A stretch of 64,000 bases of DNA from Rhizorhapis sp. SPR117 (GCF_021742065.1 NZ_JAKKIE010000006.1:50353-114352); one strand, 5' to 3'. Shown: positions 1-10,168, counted from the first letter of the stretch. The notes: generated by a model not told the origin, from the sequence alone. Translations and numbers: made by a program.

Positions 1-206
1 TTGGCAGAGACCAGAAGGGGGTCTTTGTATCCGGCGGCCTTCAGGTCGAAAAATCCGCCGAAACCGCCAAGTTCGGCGTTCGCTCCGGCACGGCTGGTTG
101 ATTTGGCGAGCGGCGCGATGGCGCGGACCAGCGCGTTGCCGGCGGCTATCGACACGCCCGCCTTGGCATAGCTATAGGACTCGGGAGCAGCTTCTTTTTG
201 GGTCAT
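1..206 (-). CDS. purM: phosphoribosylformylglycinamidine cyclo-ligase (AIR synthase), N-terminal fragment
   Basis: Only the first 68 codons lie in the window; the gene runs off the left edge. The start is the ATG at 204-206 and the protein begins [18 protein letters not shown]. The pattern [18 protein letters not shown], then GGFGGFFDL and YKDPLLVS, is the N-terminus of PurM, which closes the imidazole ring of AIR in de novo purine synthesis using ATP. It is divergent from the DUF2066 gene, with a 65-bp shared promoter gap. Known of the family: the downstream partner is often purN, which would lie outside this window. The identification rests on motif recall, but the match over the visible part is good. 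Confidence 0.85.
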   Translation of the reverse strand, partial: MTQKEAAPESYSYAKAGVSIAAGNALVRAIAPLAKSTSRAGANAELGGFGGFFDLKAAGYKDPLLVSA

Positions 207-271
207 ATGTCGCGCCTACCTATATCTCTCTTGGATTTCTACGCATTTGTCGCCAAAAGGGCGCCGTGCGC

Positions 272-1516
272 ATGACCGTGACCCCACTTCGCAAGATCGC
301 TATTGCCGTGTTGCTGGCCGCAAGCGGGCTTGGCGCTGCGCTTTATGCGCAGATCGAGGGGGATCGCGGCGTCCCGCCGATCAGCAATGATGGCGATTTT
401 GAAGTGCAGGGCGTCAAGGTGGATGTCTATGCAAAAACCGCCGAAATGGCGCGTGATGGCGCCTGGCGGGAGGCACAGCGCAAGGGCTGGCCCATGCTCT
501 GGAAAAAAATGAACCCAGGCACGGCGGTGCCCGGACTTACGGATTCGATGCTGGAAAACATGGTTTCAGGCGTCGTCGTCGAACGGGAACAGATCAGCGC
601 CAACCGCTATATCGCCACACTCGGCGTATTGTTTGATCGCGCCCGCGCAGGCCAGATATTGGGCGTGCGCGCAACCGCGATGCGTTCGCCGCCGCTGCTG
701 GTGATGCCCATCATTTGGGAAGGCGGTACGCAGCAGGTGTTCGAAAATCGCACCGAATGGCAGAAAGCCTGGGCGCGTTTCCGCACCGGCGACAGCGCAA
801 TCGATTATGTCCGCACCAGTGGGACCGGCCCGGACCCGTTGCTGCTCAACGCGGCGCAGGCGGAACGGCGCGGGCGGCTGTGGTGGCGGGTGTTGCTGGA
901 CCAATATGGTGCGGCGGACGTGATCATGCCCGTTGCAAGGTTGGAACGGCACTGGCCGGGTGGTCCGGTGACTGGCCGGTTCGCGGCGCGCTTTGGCCCC
1001 GATGACAAGCTGCTTGGCACCTTCGCACTGCGCGTCAAAAGCAGTTCGGGTATCCCGCAAATGATGGATGAAGCCGTCAAGCGGATGGACGATCTGTACA
1101 CAAGGGCGTTGATGAACGGCACATTGCGCCCCGATTCCTCGCTGATTATTCAGGAACCCGTCAATCCAGACGATCTCAAACTCGAAGAAGGAGAGGGTTT
1201 GACCCTGGAGACCGGGGTCGATGGTGAAGCCACGATGCCGGGCCTCACTGCATTTCTGATCCAGTTCGATACGCCGGACGTAAACTCTATCGGGCAGGGC
1301 GAAGCGGCTTTGCGCGCGATACCAGGTGTACGCAGCGCAACAACAAACAGTCTGGCACTTGGTGGAACATCGGTGATGGCGGTCAGCTATACAGGAACGG
1401 TGGAATCGCTGCGCGCTGCCTTGGCGAGCCGGGGCTGGAGCGTATCCGTTTCAGGGAATACGTTGCGGATTCAGCGTCGGGGACAAAGTGCGGAGGCGAT
1501 GGCGAACGGGCAATGA
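272..1516 (+). CDS. DUF2066 domain-containing exported protein
   Basis: 414 residues. The ATG at 272 is chosen because it is followed directly by a signal peptide: basic TPLRK, a hydrophobic run IAIAVLLAASGLGAAL, then a likely cleavage near ALYAQ. In-frame starts further upstream would run through purM. The mature part begins with the conserved DUF2066 pattern (VQGVKVDVYAKTAEMARDGAW, residues about 45-70). The function of this family is unknown. The stop codon overlaps the next start (ATGA), so it is translationally coupled to the Hda-like gene and probably heads the operon with ppk and ppx. No catalytic motif was recognised. Confidence 0.75.
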   Translation: MTVTPLRKIAIAVLLAASGLGAALYAQIEGDRGVPPISNDGDFEVQGVKVDVYAKTAEMARDGAWREAQRKGWPMLWKKMNPGTAVPGLTDSMLENMVSGVVVEREQISANRYIATLGVLFDRARAGQILGVRATAMRSPPLLVMPIIWEGGTQQVFENRTEWQKAWARFRTGDSAIDYVRTSGTGPDPLLLNAAQAERRGRLWWRVLLDQYGAADVIMPVARLERHWPGGPVTGRFAARFGPDDKLLGTFALRVKSSSGIPQMMDEAVKRMDDLYTRALMNGTLRPDSSLIIQEPVNPDDLKLEEGEGLTLETGVDGEATMPGLTAFLIQFDTPDVNSIGQGEAALRAIPGVRSATTNSLALGGTSVMAVSYTGTVESLRAALASRGWSVSVSGNTLRIQRRGQSAEAMANGQ

Positions 1517-2118
1517 GTCAGATCAGCCTTCCGCTTGATTGGGCTTCGCGCGGCAAGGATGGAATATTCCTGTTGAGCGAAAGCAACAGGTTGGCGGTTC
1601 GGCATCTCGACCACTGGGGCGTTTGGCCGGTGCGTACCAGCATTTTGACGGGACCCGCCAAGTCGGGCCGATCCACGCTGGGCCGACTGTTCGTCCGCAA
1701 GACCGGCGGCAAGATGATCGACGATGCGCGCGGTGTCGATGAAGAAATGCTTTTTCATGCGTGGAACGATGCCCAATTGGGGCATTATCCGCTGTTGCTG
1801 ATCGCGGATTGCGCGCCGGCCATGTGGGATATCGCGTTGCCCGATCTCAGGTCTCGCCTTGCCGCTGCGCCCCATGTTGCAATTGAAGGGCCGGACGATG
1901 CATTGACGCTGGCGCTGATTGAAAAGGGACTTTCCGACTGCGGGGCGGCCTGGTCGCCTGACCTTCCAACCTTTCTGCATCGCCGGGTAGAGCGTAGCTA
2001 TGCGGGCATTGCCGCGGTAATTGCCTGCCTGAATGATGCGTCATTGTCGCAATCTCGTAAAATTTCAGTCCCATTTGCCAAAGAAGCGCTGCAAAAAGCA
2101 GGGTTGGCGGATATATAG
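1513..2118 (+). CDS. hdaA: Hda-like DnaA-family protein (regulatory inactivation of DnaA)
   Basis: 201 residues, much shorter than DnaA and lacking its DNA-binding domain IV. Residues 3-8 read QISLPL, a good beta-clamp-binding motif as found at the N-terminus of Hda. The P-loop (residues about 47-55, GPAKSGRST) has Arg where DnaA has Lys; E. coli Hda also has Arg there. Hda works with the DNA-loaded clamp to make DnaA hydrolyse ATP and so limits re-initiation. Start and upstream stop overlap as ATGA, so expression is coupled to the DUF2066 gene; ppk follows after 32 bp. Assignment by length, clamp motif and P-loop; sequence otherwise divergent. Confidence 0.75.
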   Translation: MSQISLPLDWASRGKDGIFLLSESNRLAVRHLDHWGVWPVRTSILTGPAKSGRSTLGRLFVRKTGGKMIDDARGVDEEMLFHAWNDAQLGHYPLLLIADCAPAMWDIALPDLRSRLAAAPHVAIEGPDDALTLALIEKGLSDCGAAWSPDLPTFLHRRVERSYAGIAAVIACLNDASLSQSRKISVPFAKEALQKAGLADI

Positions 2119-2150
2119 TCTGATAGACGGCCTGTTATGCGCCGGGGCGT

Positions 2151-4313
2151 ATGATAAGCATTAAGGATTTTTGTGTGGCAGAAGCCGACCCATCAGCATC
2201 GTTGACATTTCCGGGCGAACGCTATTTCAATCGGGAACTGAGCTGGCTGGCATTTAACCGGCGCGTGTTGGAAGAAGCTGGCAACACCGCCCATCCTTTG
2301 CTGGAGCGGCTCCGTTTCCTTTCGATTTCAGGCGCTAATCTGGACGAATTCTTCATGGTCCGCGTGGCTGGGTTAAAGGGCCAGCAATTGCAGGATGTCG
2401 ATTTGCCATCCGCTGATGGTTTGACACCGGGTCAGCAACTTGTGCTGATCGCCGCCCAGGCGGATCGGCTGATGGCCGAACAGCAAAAGATGTGGCACAC
2501 GCTTCACCATGAACTTGCCGATGCCGGAATAGAGGTGATCGGCGAAGGTTCGATGGGCACGGAAGCCGATGCGTGGCTTGAAACCCATTTTATGACCCAG
2601 ATATTTCCGATCCTGACGCCGCAGGCGCTCGATCCGGCTCACCCCTTCCCCTTCATCCCCAATCAGGGGTTGAGCGTTGTTTTCGATCTGGTTCGCTTGT
2701 CGGACAAGGAACCAGTACGCGAACTCGTCATGATCCCGCCAACGGTATCCCGCTGGGTCCGTATTCCGGGTGAACCGGCGCGCTATATGGCGATGGAGGC
2801 GATATTGCGGCGCTTCTCCGGCCTGTTATTTCCAGGGTACAAGGTCCACGATAGCGGCGTATTTCGTATCCTGCGCGACAGCGATATTGAAATAGAGGAA
2901 GAGGCAGAAGATCTTGTCCGCTATTTCCGCAGTGCCATCAAGCGCCGCCGTCGCGGCCGCGTCATCCGCATGGAAATTGAAACCGGCATCCCTCCCGCAG
3001 TTGAGGGAATGCTTCAGGACATGCTGCAGGGGCATGAGGCGACCATCGCCGACATTGATGGCTTTGTAGGCATTGGCGAACTCGCGGGCATTGTCGAGGA
3101 AGACCGGCCCGATCTGAAATTCGAACCCTATGCGCCGCGCTTTCCCGAACGAATTCGCGAACATGGCGGTGATTGTTTCGCCGCTATCCGGTCGAAGGAC
3201 ATCATCGTCCATCACCCCTATGAAAGCTTTGAGGTCGTCATCGCTTTTCTGAAACAGGCTGCCGATGATCCCGATGTGGTGGCGATCAAGCAGACACTCT
3301 ACCGTGCCGGAAAGCAGTCTGCGATTATCCGCGCCCTGATCGATGCTGCCGAGGCAGGCAAGTCAGTGACGGCGGTTGTGGAATTGAAGGCCCGGTTCGA
3401 TGAGGAGCAGAATCTCCTTTGGGCCAGCGCACTGGAACGTGCGGGCGTGCAGGTGGTCTATGGTTTTATCGACTGGAAGACGCATGCGAAAATGTCCATG
3501 GTCGTCCGGCGTGAAGGCGGACAATTCCGCACCTATTGCCATTTCGGAACGGGCAATTACCATCCGGTGACGGCGCGTATCTATACCGATCTCAGCTTTT
3601 TCACCGCCGATCCGCGCGCGGGCCGCGATGCCGCCGCGCTATTCAACTACATTACAGGCTATGTCGAACCACGGAAGCTGGAACTGCTGACGATGTCGCC
3701 ACGCGACATGCGCAATTCGCTGTGCGACCTGATCGACACCGAAATCGTCCATGCGCGCGAAGGACGGCCCGGCGCAATCTGGGCCAAGATGAATTCGCTG
3801 GTCGATCCCGCGATTATCGAAAAGCTTTATGCTGCCAGCAATGCGGGCGTGAATATCGAACTGATCATCCGGGGTATATGCTGCCTGCGTCCGGGCGTGG
3901 CTGGCATGTCCGAGAATATCCGCGTAAAATCGGTCGTCGGACGTTTCCTGGAACACAGCCGCATCTGGGCCTTTGGCCATGGCAATGCCCTGCCCAATCG
4001 CGATGCCAAGGTCTATATCAGTTCGGCAGACTGGATGCCGCGCAATTTCGACCGGCGCGTTGAATATATGCTGCCCATCGAAAATCCGACGGTGCATGAT
4101 CAGATCCTCGATCAGGTGATGGTCGCCAATCTGATCGATAATGAGCAGAGTTGGGAACTGGATAGCGATGGTACTTTTCATCGTGTTAATCCCGGGGACA
4201 AGCCCTTTAACCTTCACCATTATTTCATGACCAACCCGTCGCTTTCCGGGCGCGGTGCTGCGTTGCGAAAAAGCGATGCCGTGCCCAAGCTCAGCCTCGG
4301 TAGGCGCAAGTGA
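2151..4313 (+). CDS. ppk: polyphosphate kinase 1
   Basis: 720 residues, the normal PPK1 length. It polymerises the gamma-phosphate of ATP into polyphosphate, reversibly. The N-terminal domain opens with RYFNRELSWLAFNRRVLEE and the catalytic half has two phospholipase-D-like repeats. The histidine that is autophosphorylated in the family is in the KTHAKM motif (His445) and the second histidine is in LEHSRI (His602). A GTG about 8 codons downstream is an alternative start. It is followed by ppx with a GTGA overlap, so synthesis and breakdown of polyP are translationally linked. Confidence 0.95.
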   Translation: MISIKDFCVAEADPSASLTFPGERYFNRELSWLAFNRRVLEEAGNTAHPLLERLRFLSISGANLDEFFMVRVAGLKGQQLQDVDLPSADGLTPGQQLVLIAAQADRLMAEQQKMWHTLHHELADAGIEVIGEGSMGTEADAWLETHFMTQIFPILTPQALDPAHPFPFIPNQGLSVVFDLVRLSDKEPVRELVMIPPTVSRWVRIPGEPARYMAMEAILRRFSGLLFPGYKVHDSGVFRILRDSDIEIEEEAEDLVRYFRSAIKRRRRGRVIRMEIETGIPPAVEGMLQDMLQGHEATIADIDGFVGIGELAGIVEEDRPDLKFEPYAPRFPERIREHGGDCFAAIRSKDIIVHHPYESFEVVIAFLKQAADDPDVVAIKQTLYRAGKQSAIIRALIDAAEAGKSVTAVVELKARFDEEQNLLWASALERAGVQVVYGFIDWKTHAKMSMVVRREGGQFRTYCHFGTGNYHPVTARIYTDLSFFTADPRAGRDAAALFNYITGYVEPRKLELLTMSPRDMRNSLCDLIDTEIVHAREGRPGAIWAKMNSLVDPAIIEKLYAASNAGVNIELIIRGICCLRPGVAGMSENIRVKSVVGRFLEHSRIWAFGHGNALPNRDAKVYISSADWMPRNFDRRVEYMLPIENPTVHDQILDQVMVANLIDNEQSWELDSDGTFHRVNPGDKPFNLHHYFMTNPSLSGRGAALRKSDAVPKLSLGRRK

Positions 4314-5857
4314 GTACGGCGGCGCCACAGGCCCTAGCCCGACGACTGAACTATTTTCAGGCAGATGAGCCTATGCCGGCGGTGACGGCTCGCACGGCCA
4401 TCATCGACATTGGTTCCAACAGTGTGCGTCTGGTCGTTTATGATGGGCCGCTGCGCATTCCCTTCATTCTGTTCAATGAAAAAGTCATGGCTGGCCTTGG
4501 TTCATCGCTGGCGAAAACCGGCGCGATGGAGGAAAGCGCGATGCGGCGCGGGCTTTCCGCGCTCGCCCGTTTCCATCATCTGTGCCGCGACATGGGCGTC
4601 AACGATGTGCGCTGCGTTGCCACCGCAGCTGTCCGCGAATCCAGCAACGGCCCTGAATTCATTCGGCGTGCGGAAGCGCTGGGTCTGAAAATTCGCCTGC
4701 TTTCGGGCGAGGAAGAGGCGCAAGCGGCCGCCTATGGCGTATTGTCGGCTATTCCAGACGCCGACGGTATTGTCGGCGATCTTGGAGGAGGCAGTCTGGA
4801 ACTGGTGCGTGTGTCGGGCGGACAGGTGTGCGAATCGGTGTCGCTACCGCTTGGCGTGTTGCGGATTCCTGACATTCGCGCAAAGGGTCCGGCGGTTCTT
4901 GAGCGTCAGGTCATAAAATTGCTGAAAAAGACCGGCTGGAATCAGATGACGCCCGGCCTGCCTTTCTATCTTGTTGGCGGGTCCTGGCGCGCGCTGGCGC
5001 GACTGGACATGCATCTGGCCGGATTCCCGCTGCCCGTCATTCATCATTACGACATGACAAAGGAAACGCCCGCGCGGCTGGTCCGCGTGCTTGCCAGCAC
5101 GCACAAGGCGAAGTTGCGAGCCATATCGTCATTATCGCCCAGCCGCATTCCGACCATGTCCAATGCTGCCCTGCTGTTGTCGGCGATGGTGCGGCAATTG
5201 GGCAGTTCCAACCTCGTCGTGTCGGCATTCGGTCTGCGCGAGGGGCTTTTGTTCAAGGACCTGCCGCCCGGAATCAGGGCGCTTGATCCGTTGCTGACTG
5301 CTGCGGCAATGGAGGGGGAAAGCCAGGGCCGCTTTCCGGGACATGGCGACCTGATCGACCGATGGATTGCGCCGCTATTCCATGATGACAGCGCGCAGCA
5401 GCGGAGGATCAGGCGCGCGGCTTGCTTGTTGGCCGATGTCGGCTGGCGTGCAAACCCGGAATTCCGTGCCGAGCGGGGCCTTGAAATCGCGCTGCATGGC
5501 AACTGGGTCGGCATCGATGTGTCCGGACGGGCCATGCTTGCCCAGGCGCTCTATTCCCATTTGGGGGGTGGAGCGACCATGGCTCCGCAACTGACCGGCC
5601 TCGCGTCGTCAGAGGCGTTGATGCAGGCGATCCGTTGGGGCCTCGCGATCCGGCTTGGCCAGCGGCTGAGCGGCGGCGTCGCGGGTCCACTGGAGTTGGG
5701 GGGATTGGAGCGGGATGGCAATATTCTTCGCCTGATGCTGACAGAGCATCATCAAGGACTGTTCGGGGAAGCGGTGGAACGCCGGTTGCGTCAACTTGCC
5801 AGCGCGATGGGCCTGAACGGCGAATTTGCAGTGGTCAGCCGCAATTCGCCTGAGTGA
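4310..5857 (+). CDS. ppx: exopolyphosphatase / Ppx-GppA family phosphatase
   Basis: 515 residues with a GTG start that overlaps the ppk stop (GTGA). The actin-like ATPase fold is shown by AIIDIGSNSVRLVVY near residue 30 (phosphate 1 loop) and GDLGGGSLELVRV near residue 155 (phosphate 2 loop); the C-terminal half resembles the HD-like extension of long Ppx proteins. It removes terminal phosphate from polyP and, in this family, may also hydrolyse pppGpp. Its 3' end overlaps the convergent I78-inhibitor gene by 23 bp. The exact polyP/pppGpp preference cannot be read from sequence. Confidence 0.9.
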   Translation: MSTAAPQALARRLNYFQADEPMPAVTARTAIIDIGSNSVRLVVYDGPLRIPFILFNEKVMAGLGSSLAKTGAMEESAMRRGLSALARFHHLCRDMGVNDVRCVATAAVRESSNGPEFIRRAEALGLKIRLLSGEEEAQAAAYGVLSAIPDADGIVGDLGGGSLELVRVSGGQVCESVSLPLGVLRIPDIRAKGPAVLERQVIKLLKKTGWNQMTPGLPFYLVGGSWRALARLDMHLAGFPLPVIHHYDMTKETPARLVRVLASTHKAKLRAISSLSPSRIPTMSNAALLLSAMVRQLGSSNLVVSAFGLREGLLFKDLPPGIRALDPLLTAAAMEGESQGRFPGHGDLIDRWIAPLFHDDSAQQRRIRRAACLLADVGWRANPEFRAERGLEIALHGNWVGIDVSGRAMLAQALYSHLGGGATMAPQLTGLASSEALMQAIRWGLAIRLGQRLSGGVAGPLELGGLERDGNILRLMLTEHHQGLFGEAVERRLRQLASAMGLNGEFAVVSRNSPE

Positions 5858-6128
5858 TCCGATAATCGGCGTCATAGACCACCGTCAGCCGGTCTGGCCG
5901 AAAGTCCATTGTCACGGCCATGCCGGGCGCGACCCAGCGCAGGGTTCTGGCGCCTGAAACTTCCAGCATTTTCGCGCCCAATGCGGCATCGGCCTTTTGA
6001 CCGACAAATTGATTCAATGCCTCGCTACGGCAAGCGCCTTCACCGCCTGCCTGCTTCGCGACTTCACCGACCTGAGTCGAAGCGCAGGCGGCAAGGACCG
6101 TCAGCAAGGGCAGGGCCAGCACTCTCAT
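5835..6128 (-). CDS. I78-family peptidase inhibitor lipoprotein
   Basis: 97 residues. The N-terminus MRVLALPLLTVLAAC is a lipoprotein signal with a lipobox (LAAC, Cys15), so the mature protein should be lipid-anchored in the periplasm. The remainder matches the small inhibitor I78 fold: a conserved CR...LNQFVGQKADAAL segment, RTLRWVAPGMAVTMDFRPDRLTV and a Cys near the C-terminus that may form a disulphide. I78 members inhibit serine proteases. It sits 7 bp downstream of rnd on the same strand, so it is probably co-transcribed with it, though no functional link is obvious. Confidence 0.75.
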   Translation of the reverse strand: MRVLALPLLTVLAACASTQVGEVAKQAGGEGACRSEALNQFVGQKADAALGAKMLEVSGARTLRWVAPGMAVTMDFRPDRLTVVYDADYRITQANCG

Positions 6129-6135
6129 CTCATCA

Positions 6136-7305
6136 TTACCTTTCTGTGCGCGTCATGCGCAGTTTGCCGTCCTGAACCGCAAAGGCCATGCGTCCTTCGA
6201 CCAGATCAACGGCGTCGCGGCCAAATTGTTCATAACGCCATCCCTCCAGGATCGACAGTTCGTCCCGCACGCCCGCGGCAAGCATTTCGATGTCGTCGGA
6301 TCGGGCGAGCAGGCGCGAGGCGACATTGATTTCCCGCGAACGGATTTTAAGCAACAGCTTCAAAAGGTCGGCGACCAGTGCGCCCTCCTTGCCCAGCCCC
6401 GGCTTGCGTGGATCGCGTTCAGGCATTTCATTCTTGGGCAGAGGCTGCGCCTCGTTTAACGCGTGTATCAAACGCGCGCCGATGTCGTTGGTTTTCCATG
6501 CCGCCGAAAGACCGCGGACCTTGCCAAGGTCCTCCTGCGTGCGAGGCGGGTGCGACGCGACGTCGGCCATGGTCTCGTCCTTGATAATCCGTCCGCGGGG
6601 CAGATTTTTGTCCTGCGCCTCCTGTTCACGCCAGGCGGCAAGCGCTTTCAATCGGCCAAGCACATCAGGTTTGCGGCTGGCGATACGGACGCGTCGCCAT
6701 GCTTCGGCGGGGATGGTGACATAATTGGACGGGTCGGCGATCCGCTCCATTTCCTGATTGAGCCAACTGCCACGCCCGGTCTTGCGCAATTCGTCCAGCA
6801 TCATCGGGAAGATCATCGATAAATGCGTCACATCGCCAATGGCATAGTCGATTTGCCGTTTGTCCAGCGGCCGCCGCGCCCAATCGGTAAAGCGTGCGCC
6901 CTTGTCCAGGCTGATCGACAGATAGGCATCGACCAGATTGGAATAGCCGATCTGTTCACCCTGGCCCAATGCCATGGCCGCGATCTGCGTATCGAACAGT
7001 GGAAACGGGGTCTGGCCGGTCAGATTGTGAACAATCTCTATGTCCTGTCCGCCCGCATGAAATACCTTCAGAACATCGACATTTTCGGTGAGCAGGTCGA
7101 GCAGCGGCTTCATGTCCAGACCGGGCGCTTTCGGGTCGATCGCGGCGGCTTCCTTGTCGTTCGCAATCTGCACCAGACACAGTTCGGGCCAATAGGTATT
7201 TTCTCGCATGAACTCGGTATCGACAGCAACGAATTCAGATTTGGAAATGCGGCCGCATAAATCGGCCAGACTTTTGCTGTCGGTAATCAACGGATGGATT
7301 TGCAT
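6136..7305 (-). CDS. rnd: ribonuclease D
   Basis: 389 residues, the normal length. It is a 3'-5' exoribonuclease of the DEDD family acting in tRNA 3' maturation. The exonuclease motifs are visible: VDTEFMRENTYWPELCLVQ (Exo I, residues 29-47), VFHAGGQDIEIV (Exo II) and a DYAIGDVTHL segment in the Exo III region (the DEDDy tyrosine). A C-terminal HRDC-type helical region follows. It is transcribed away from aspS, with a 158-bp gap holding both promoters. The I78 inhibitor gene lies immediately downstream. Confidence 0.93.
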   Translation of the reverse strand: MQIHPLITDSKSLADLCGRISKSEFVAVDTEFMRENTYWPELCLVQIANDKEAAAIDPKAPGLDMKPLLDLLTENVDVLKVFHAGGQDIEIVHNLTGQTPFPLFDTQIAAMALGQGEQIGYSNLVDAYLSISLDKGARFTDWARRPLDKRQIDYAIGDVTHLSMIFPMMLDELRKTGRGSWLNQEMERIADPSNYVTIPAEAWRRVRIASRKPDVLGRLKALAAWREQEAQDKNLPRGRIIKDETMADVASHPPRTQEDLGKVRGLSAAWKTNDIGARLIHALNEAQPLPKNEMPERDPRKPGLGKEGALVADLLKLLLKIRSREINVASRLLARSDDIEMLAAGVRDELSILEGWRYEQFGRDAVDLVEGRMAFAVQDGKLRMTRTER

Positions 7306-7463
7306 ATGGTCTTCGATCTTATTATTGGCTGGCCCCCTTGGGGGCAGGATATGTCAAACTATTCTGCCCTTAACAGGCCAGAACGGGTTGACAAAGGCCC
7401 GGACCTTCCCCTGTTGCATGTTTTCTTGATTTAGCCCTGATCATAGCGGGAAAGATTTATTTT

Positions 7464-9242
7464 ATGCACCTTTATCGTACCCACAAATGCGCGGAATTAC
7501 GCGCAAGTCATGTCGGGGAAACCGTTCGGGTTTCCGGATGGGTGCACAAGAAGCGCGATCATGGCGATCTGGTCTTCATCGATTTGCGCGATCATTATGG
7601 CATTGTCCAGATTGTGACGGAGGTGGACGGCCCTGCATTTGCGGTAATCGAATCGCTGCGCAATGAAAGCGTCGTTACGGTAACGGGCCGGGTCGTTGCA
7701 CGTGCAAGCGAGGCGGTGAACCCCAATCTTCCTACCGGCGATATCGAAATCCGCGTCGATGAGGCAACGGTCCAGTCGGTTGCGCAGGAACTGCCCCTGC
7801 CGGTCGCGGGCGATCAGGAATATCCCGAGGATATTCGCCTGCGCTATCGCTTCCTCGACCTTCGGCGGGAACGGGTGCATGCCAACATCATGTTGCGCAG
7901 CGCGGTTATCGCATCGCTGCGCCGTCGCATGGTGGAACAGGGCTTTACTGAATTTCAGACCCCGATTCTGACCGCCAGCTCACCTGAAGGCGCGCGTGAC
8001 TATCTGGTGCCCAGCCGCGTTCATCCGGGCAAATTCTATGCGCTGCCGCAAGCGCCACAGATGTTCAAACAGCTGTTGATGGTCGCAGGTTTCGACCGCT
8101 ATTTTCAGATCGCCCCCTGTTTTCGCGACGAAGACGCCCGCGCCGATCGGTCGCCGGGCGAATTTTATCAGCTCGACCTGGAAATGAGTTTCGTCACGCA
8201 AGACGATGTTTTTGCAGCATTGGAGCCGGTGCTGGGTGGCGTATTCAAGGAATTTGCCAACGGCAAGAGCGTGACTGAAGGGGCGTTCCCGCGCATTCCC
8301 TATCGTGAATCGATGCTGAAATATGGCAGTGACAAGCCGGATTTGCGCAATCCCATCGAGATTGTGGATGTGACCGATCATTTTATCGGCAGCGGCTTCG
8401 GCATTTTCGCAGGAATCGTTGAAGGCGGTGGCGTCATCCGCGCCATCCCGGCACCGGGCGCGGGGGCGCTCAGCCGCAAATTCTTCGATGATATGAACAA
8501 TTGGGCGCGCAGCGAAGGGCATGCGGGCCTTGGCTATATCAATATCAAGGACCGTGTACCCGGCGGCCCCATCGCCAAGAATCATGGCGACGAAGCCACC
8601 GCCAAGTTGATAGCGGCGCTCGGCCTTGGTCCCAATGACGGCGTGTTCTTTGCCGCTGGCAAGGAATTGCAAGCCGCCAGACTGGCTGGCGCGGCGCGCA
8701 CCCGTACAGGCGAGGAACTGGGTCTGATCGAACAGGGCGTGTTCAAATTCTGCTGGATCGTCGATTTTCCGATGTTCGAATATGACGAAGAGAACAAAAA
8801 GGTCGATTTCTCCCATAACCCCTTCTCCATGCCGCAGGGCGAGATGGAGGCGTTGGAAACCATGGACCCGCTCGATATCCTTGCGTGGCAGTACGACATC
8901 GTTTGCAACGGCGTCGAATTGTCGTCCGGCGCGATCCGGAACCACAAGCCGGAAATCATGTACAAGGCTTTTGAAATCGCGGGCTATTCGAAGGAAGACG
9001 TGGAAGCGAACTTCTCCGGCATGCTCAACGCATTCAAATATGGTGCGCCGCCACACGGCGGTTCCGCGCCGGGTGTGGACCGCATGGTGATGCTGCTGGC
9101 CGATGAGCCCAATATCCGCGAGGTCGTTCTGTTCCCGATGAACCAGAAGGCGGAAGACCTGATGATGGGCGCGCCCGGTCAGGTTTCGGCAAAACAGCTA
9201 CGCGAACTTAATATTCGTGTAGTAGAACCGCAAAAGGGCTGA
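7464..9242 (+). CDS. aspS: aspartyl-tRNA synthetase
   Basis: 592 residues, the bacterial-type AspRS length (with the GAD insertion). The N-terminal OB-fold anticodon-binding domain includes [23 protein letters not shown]; class II motif 2 is [19 protein letters not shown]; motif 3 is [19 protein letters not shown] near the C-terminus. It charges tRNA-Asp; whether it also charges tRNA-Asn depends on genes not in the window. A monocistronic unit is likely, since a structured repeat follows directly. Confidence 0.97.
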   Translation: MHLYRTHKCAELRASHVGETVRVSGWVHKKRDHGDLVFIDLRDHYGIVQIVTEVDGPAFAVIESLRNESVVTVTGRVVARASEAVNPNLPTGDIEIRVDEATVQSVAQELPLPVAGDQEYPEDIRLRYRFLDLRRERVHANIMLRSAVIASLRRRMVEQGFTEFQTPILTASSPEGARDYLVPSRVHPGKFYALPQAPQMFKQLLMVAGFDRYFQIAPCFRDEDARADRSPGEFYQLDLEMSFVTQDDVFAALEPVLGGVFKEFANGKSVTEGAFPRIPYRESMLKYGSDKPDLRNPIEIVDVTDHFIGSGFGIFAGIVEGGGVIRAIPAPGAGALSRKFFDDMNNWARSEGHAGLGYINIKDRVPGGPIAKNHGDEATAKLIAALGLGPNDGVFFAAGKELQAARLAGAARTRTGEELGLIEQGVFKFCWIVDFPMFEYDEENKKVDFSHNPFSMPQGEMEALETMDPLDILAWQYDIVCNGVELSSGAIRNHKPEIMYKAFEIAGYSKEDVEANFSGMLNAFKYGAPPHGGSAPGVDRMVMLLADEPNIREVVLFPMNQKAEDLMMGAPGQVSAKQLRELNIRVVEPQKG

Positions 9243-9267
9243 GCGGAATTTACTAACTCCGTTCGCC

Positions 9268-9362
9268 CTGAGTAGCCATTGAGCGAAGTCGAAATGGCGT
9301 ATCGAAGCGTTCATTTCCCGATGCCTCGATACGACCCTTCGTCAAGCTCAGTCTCTACTCAG
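9268..9362. repeat. REP-like nested inverted repeat downstream of aspS
   Basis: The outer arms CTGAGTAG (9268-9275) and CTACTCAG (9355-9362) enclose inner arms CGTATCGA (9298-9305) and TCGATACG (9326-9333). It lies between aspS and ppk2 and could fold as a cruciform or an mRNA 3'-end stem. Elements with GAGCGAAGTCGAA and GTCAAGCTCAG cores are common intergenic repeats in sphingomonads (general knowledge, not checked). Confidence 0.6.
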
Positions 9363-9388
9363 CATAAACGGTTAAGGATAGGCTCGGA

Positions 9389-10168
9389 ATGACCATAAAT
9401 CTGCGCGATTTTGAAAACGGCAAGAAATATGGCGGCGATTATGACGCGGATCTGAAGGACCTTCAGCACCGCCTTGCGCGCATCCAGGTCGCCCATATTA
9501 TCCATCGGCGTCGCAGCATGATTGTACTGGAAGGATGGGATGCCGCGGGCAAGGGCGGGATCATTCGCCGCATGGTGGCCGATTGGGACCCGCGCTACTT
9601 TGAGGTCTGGCCTATTTCAGCGCCGACGCAGGAGGAAAGGGATCGTCATTTCCTTTGGCGGTTCTGGCAGAAACTGCCTGCCTGTCAGGACATCAATATC
9701 TTTGACCGCAGTTGGTATGGCCGCGTCCTTGTGGAGCGGGTCGAGAGCTTTTGCGGTGAATCCGAGTGGCAGCGCGCTTATGACGAGATCAACGAATTCG
9801 AGGCGCAGCAGATCGATAGCGGCACCAACATCGTCAAACTGTTCGTCCATGTGACGCAGAAAGAGCAGGACGAACGCCTGGCTAAACGTCTCGATACCCC
9901 ATGGAAACGATGGAAAACCGGGACGGAGGATTATCGTAATCGTGCGCGCCGGGATGATTATCTGAATGCGATGCACGACATGTTCCGCCAAACGGATACG
10001 CGCTGGGCGCCATGGCATGTGATCGACGGCAACGACAAGAAGGCTGCCCGCATTGCCGCCTTGACCTTTGTGGCTGACCGGCTGGAAACCATGGTGCCAA
10101 TGGAAATGCCCGATGCCGACCCCGAAGTCGTGAAGCTGGCCAAGGATGCGTTCGGGTATAAGGGTTAG
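9389..10168 (+). CDS. ppk2: polyphosphate kinase 2 family protein
   Basis: 259 residues, a single-domain PPK2. The Walker A motif lies in EGWDAAGKGGIIRRM (residues about 49-63) and the Walker B / lid region in FDRSWYGRVLVERV (about 108-121). PPK2 enzymes move phosphate between polyP and nucleoside di- or monophosphates; this length fits class I or III, and which nucleotide it uses cannot be told. An AAGGATAGG stretch precedes the ATG. The stop overlaps the convergent greB stop by 3-4 bp. Together with ppk and ppx this gives three polyP enzymes within 8 kb. Confidence 0.88.
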   Translation: MTINLRDFENGKKYGGDYDADLKDLQHRLARIQVAHIIHRRRSMIVLEGWDAAGKGGIIRRMVADWDPRYFEVWPISAPTQEERDRHFLWRFWQKLPACQDINIFDRSWYGRVLVERVESFCGESEWQRAYDEINEFEAQQIDSGTNIVKLFVHVTQKEQDERLAKRLDTPWKRWKTGTEDYRNRARRDDYLNAMHDMFRQTDTRWAPWHVIDGNDKKAARIAALTFVADRLETMVPMEMPDADPEVVKLAKDAFGYKG

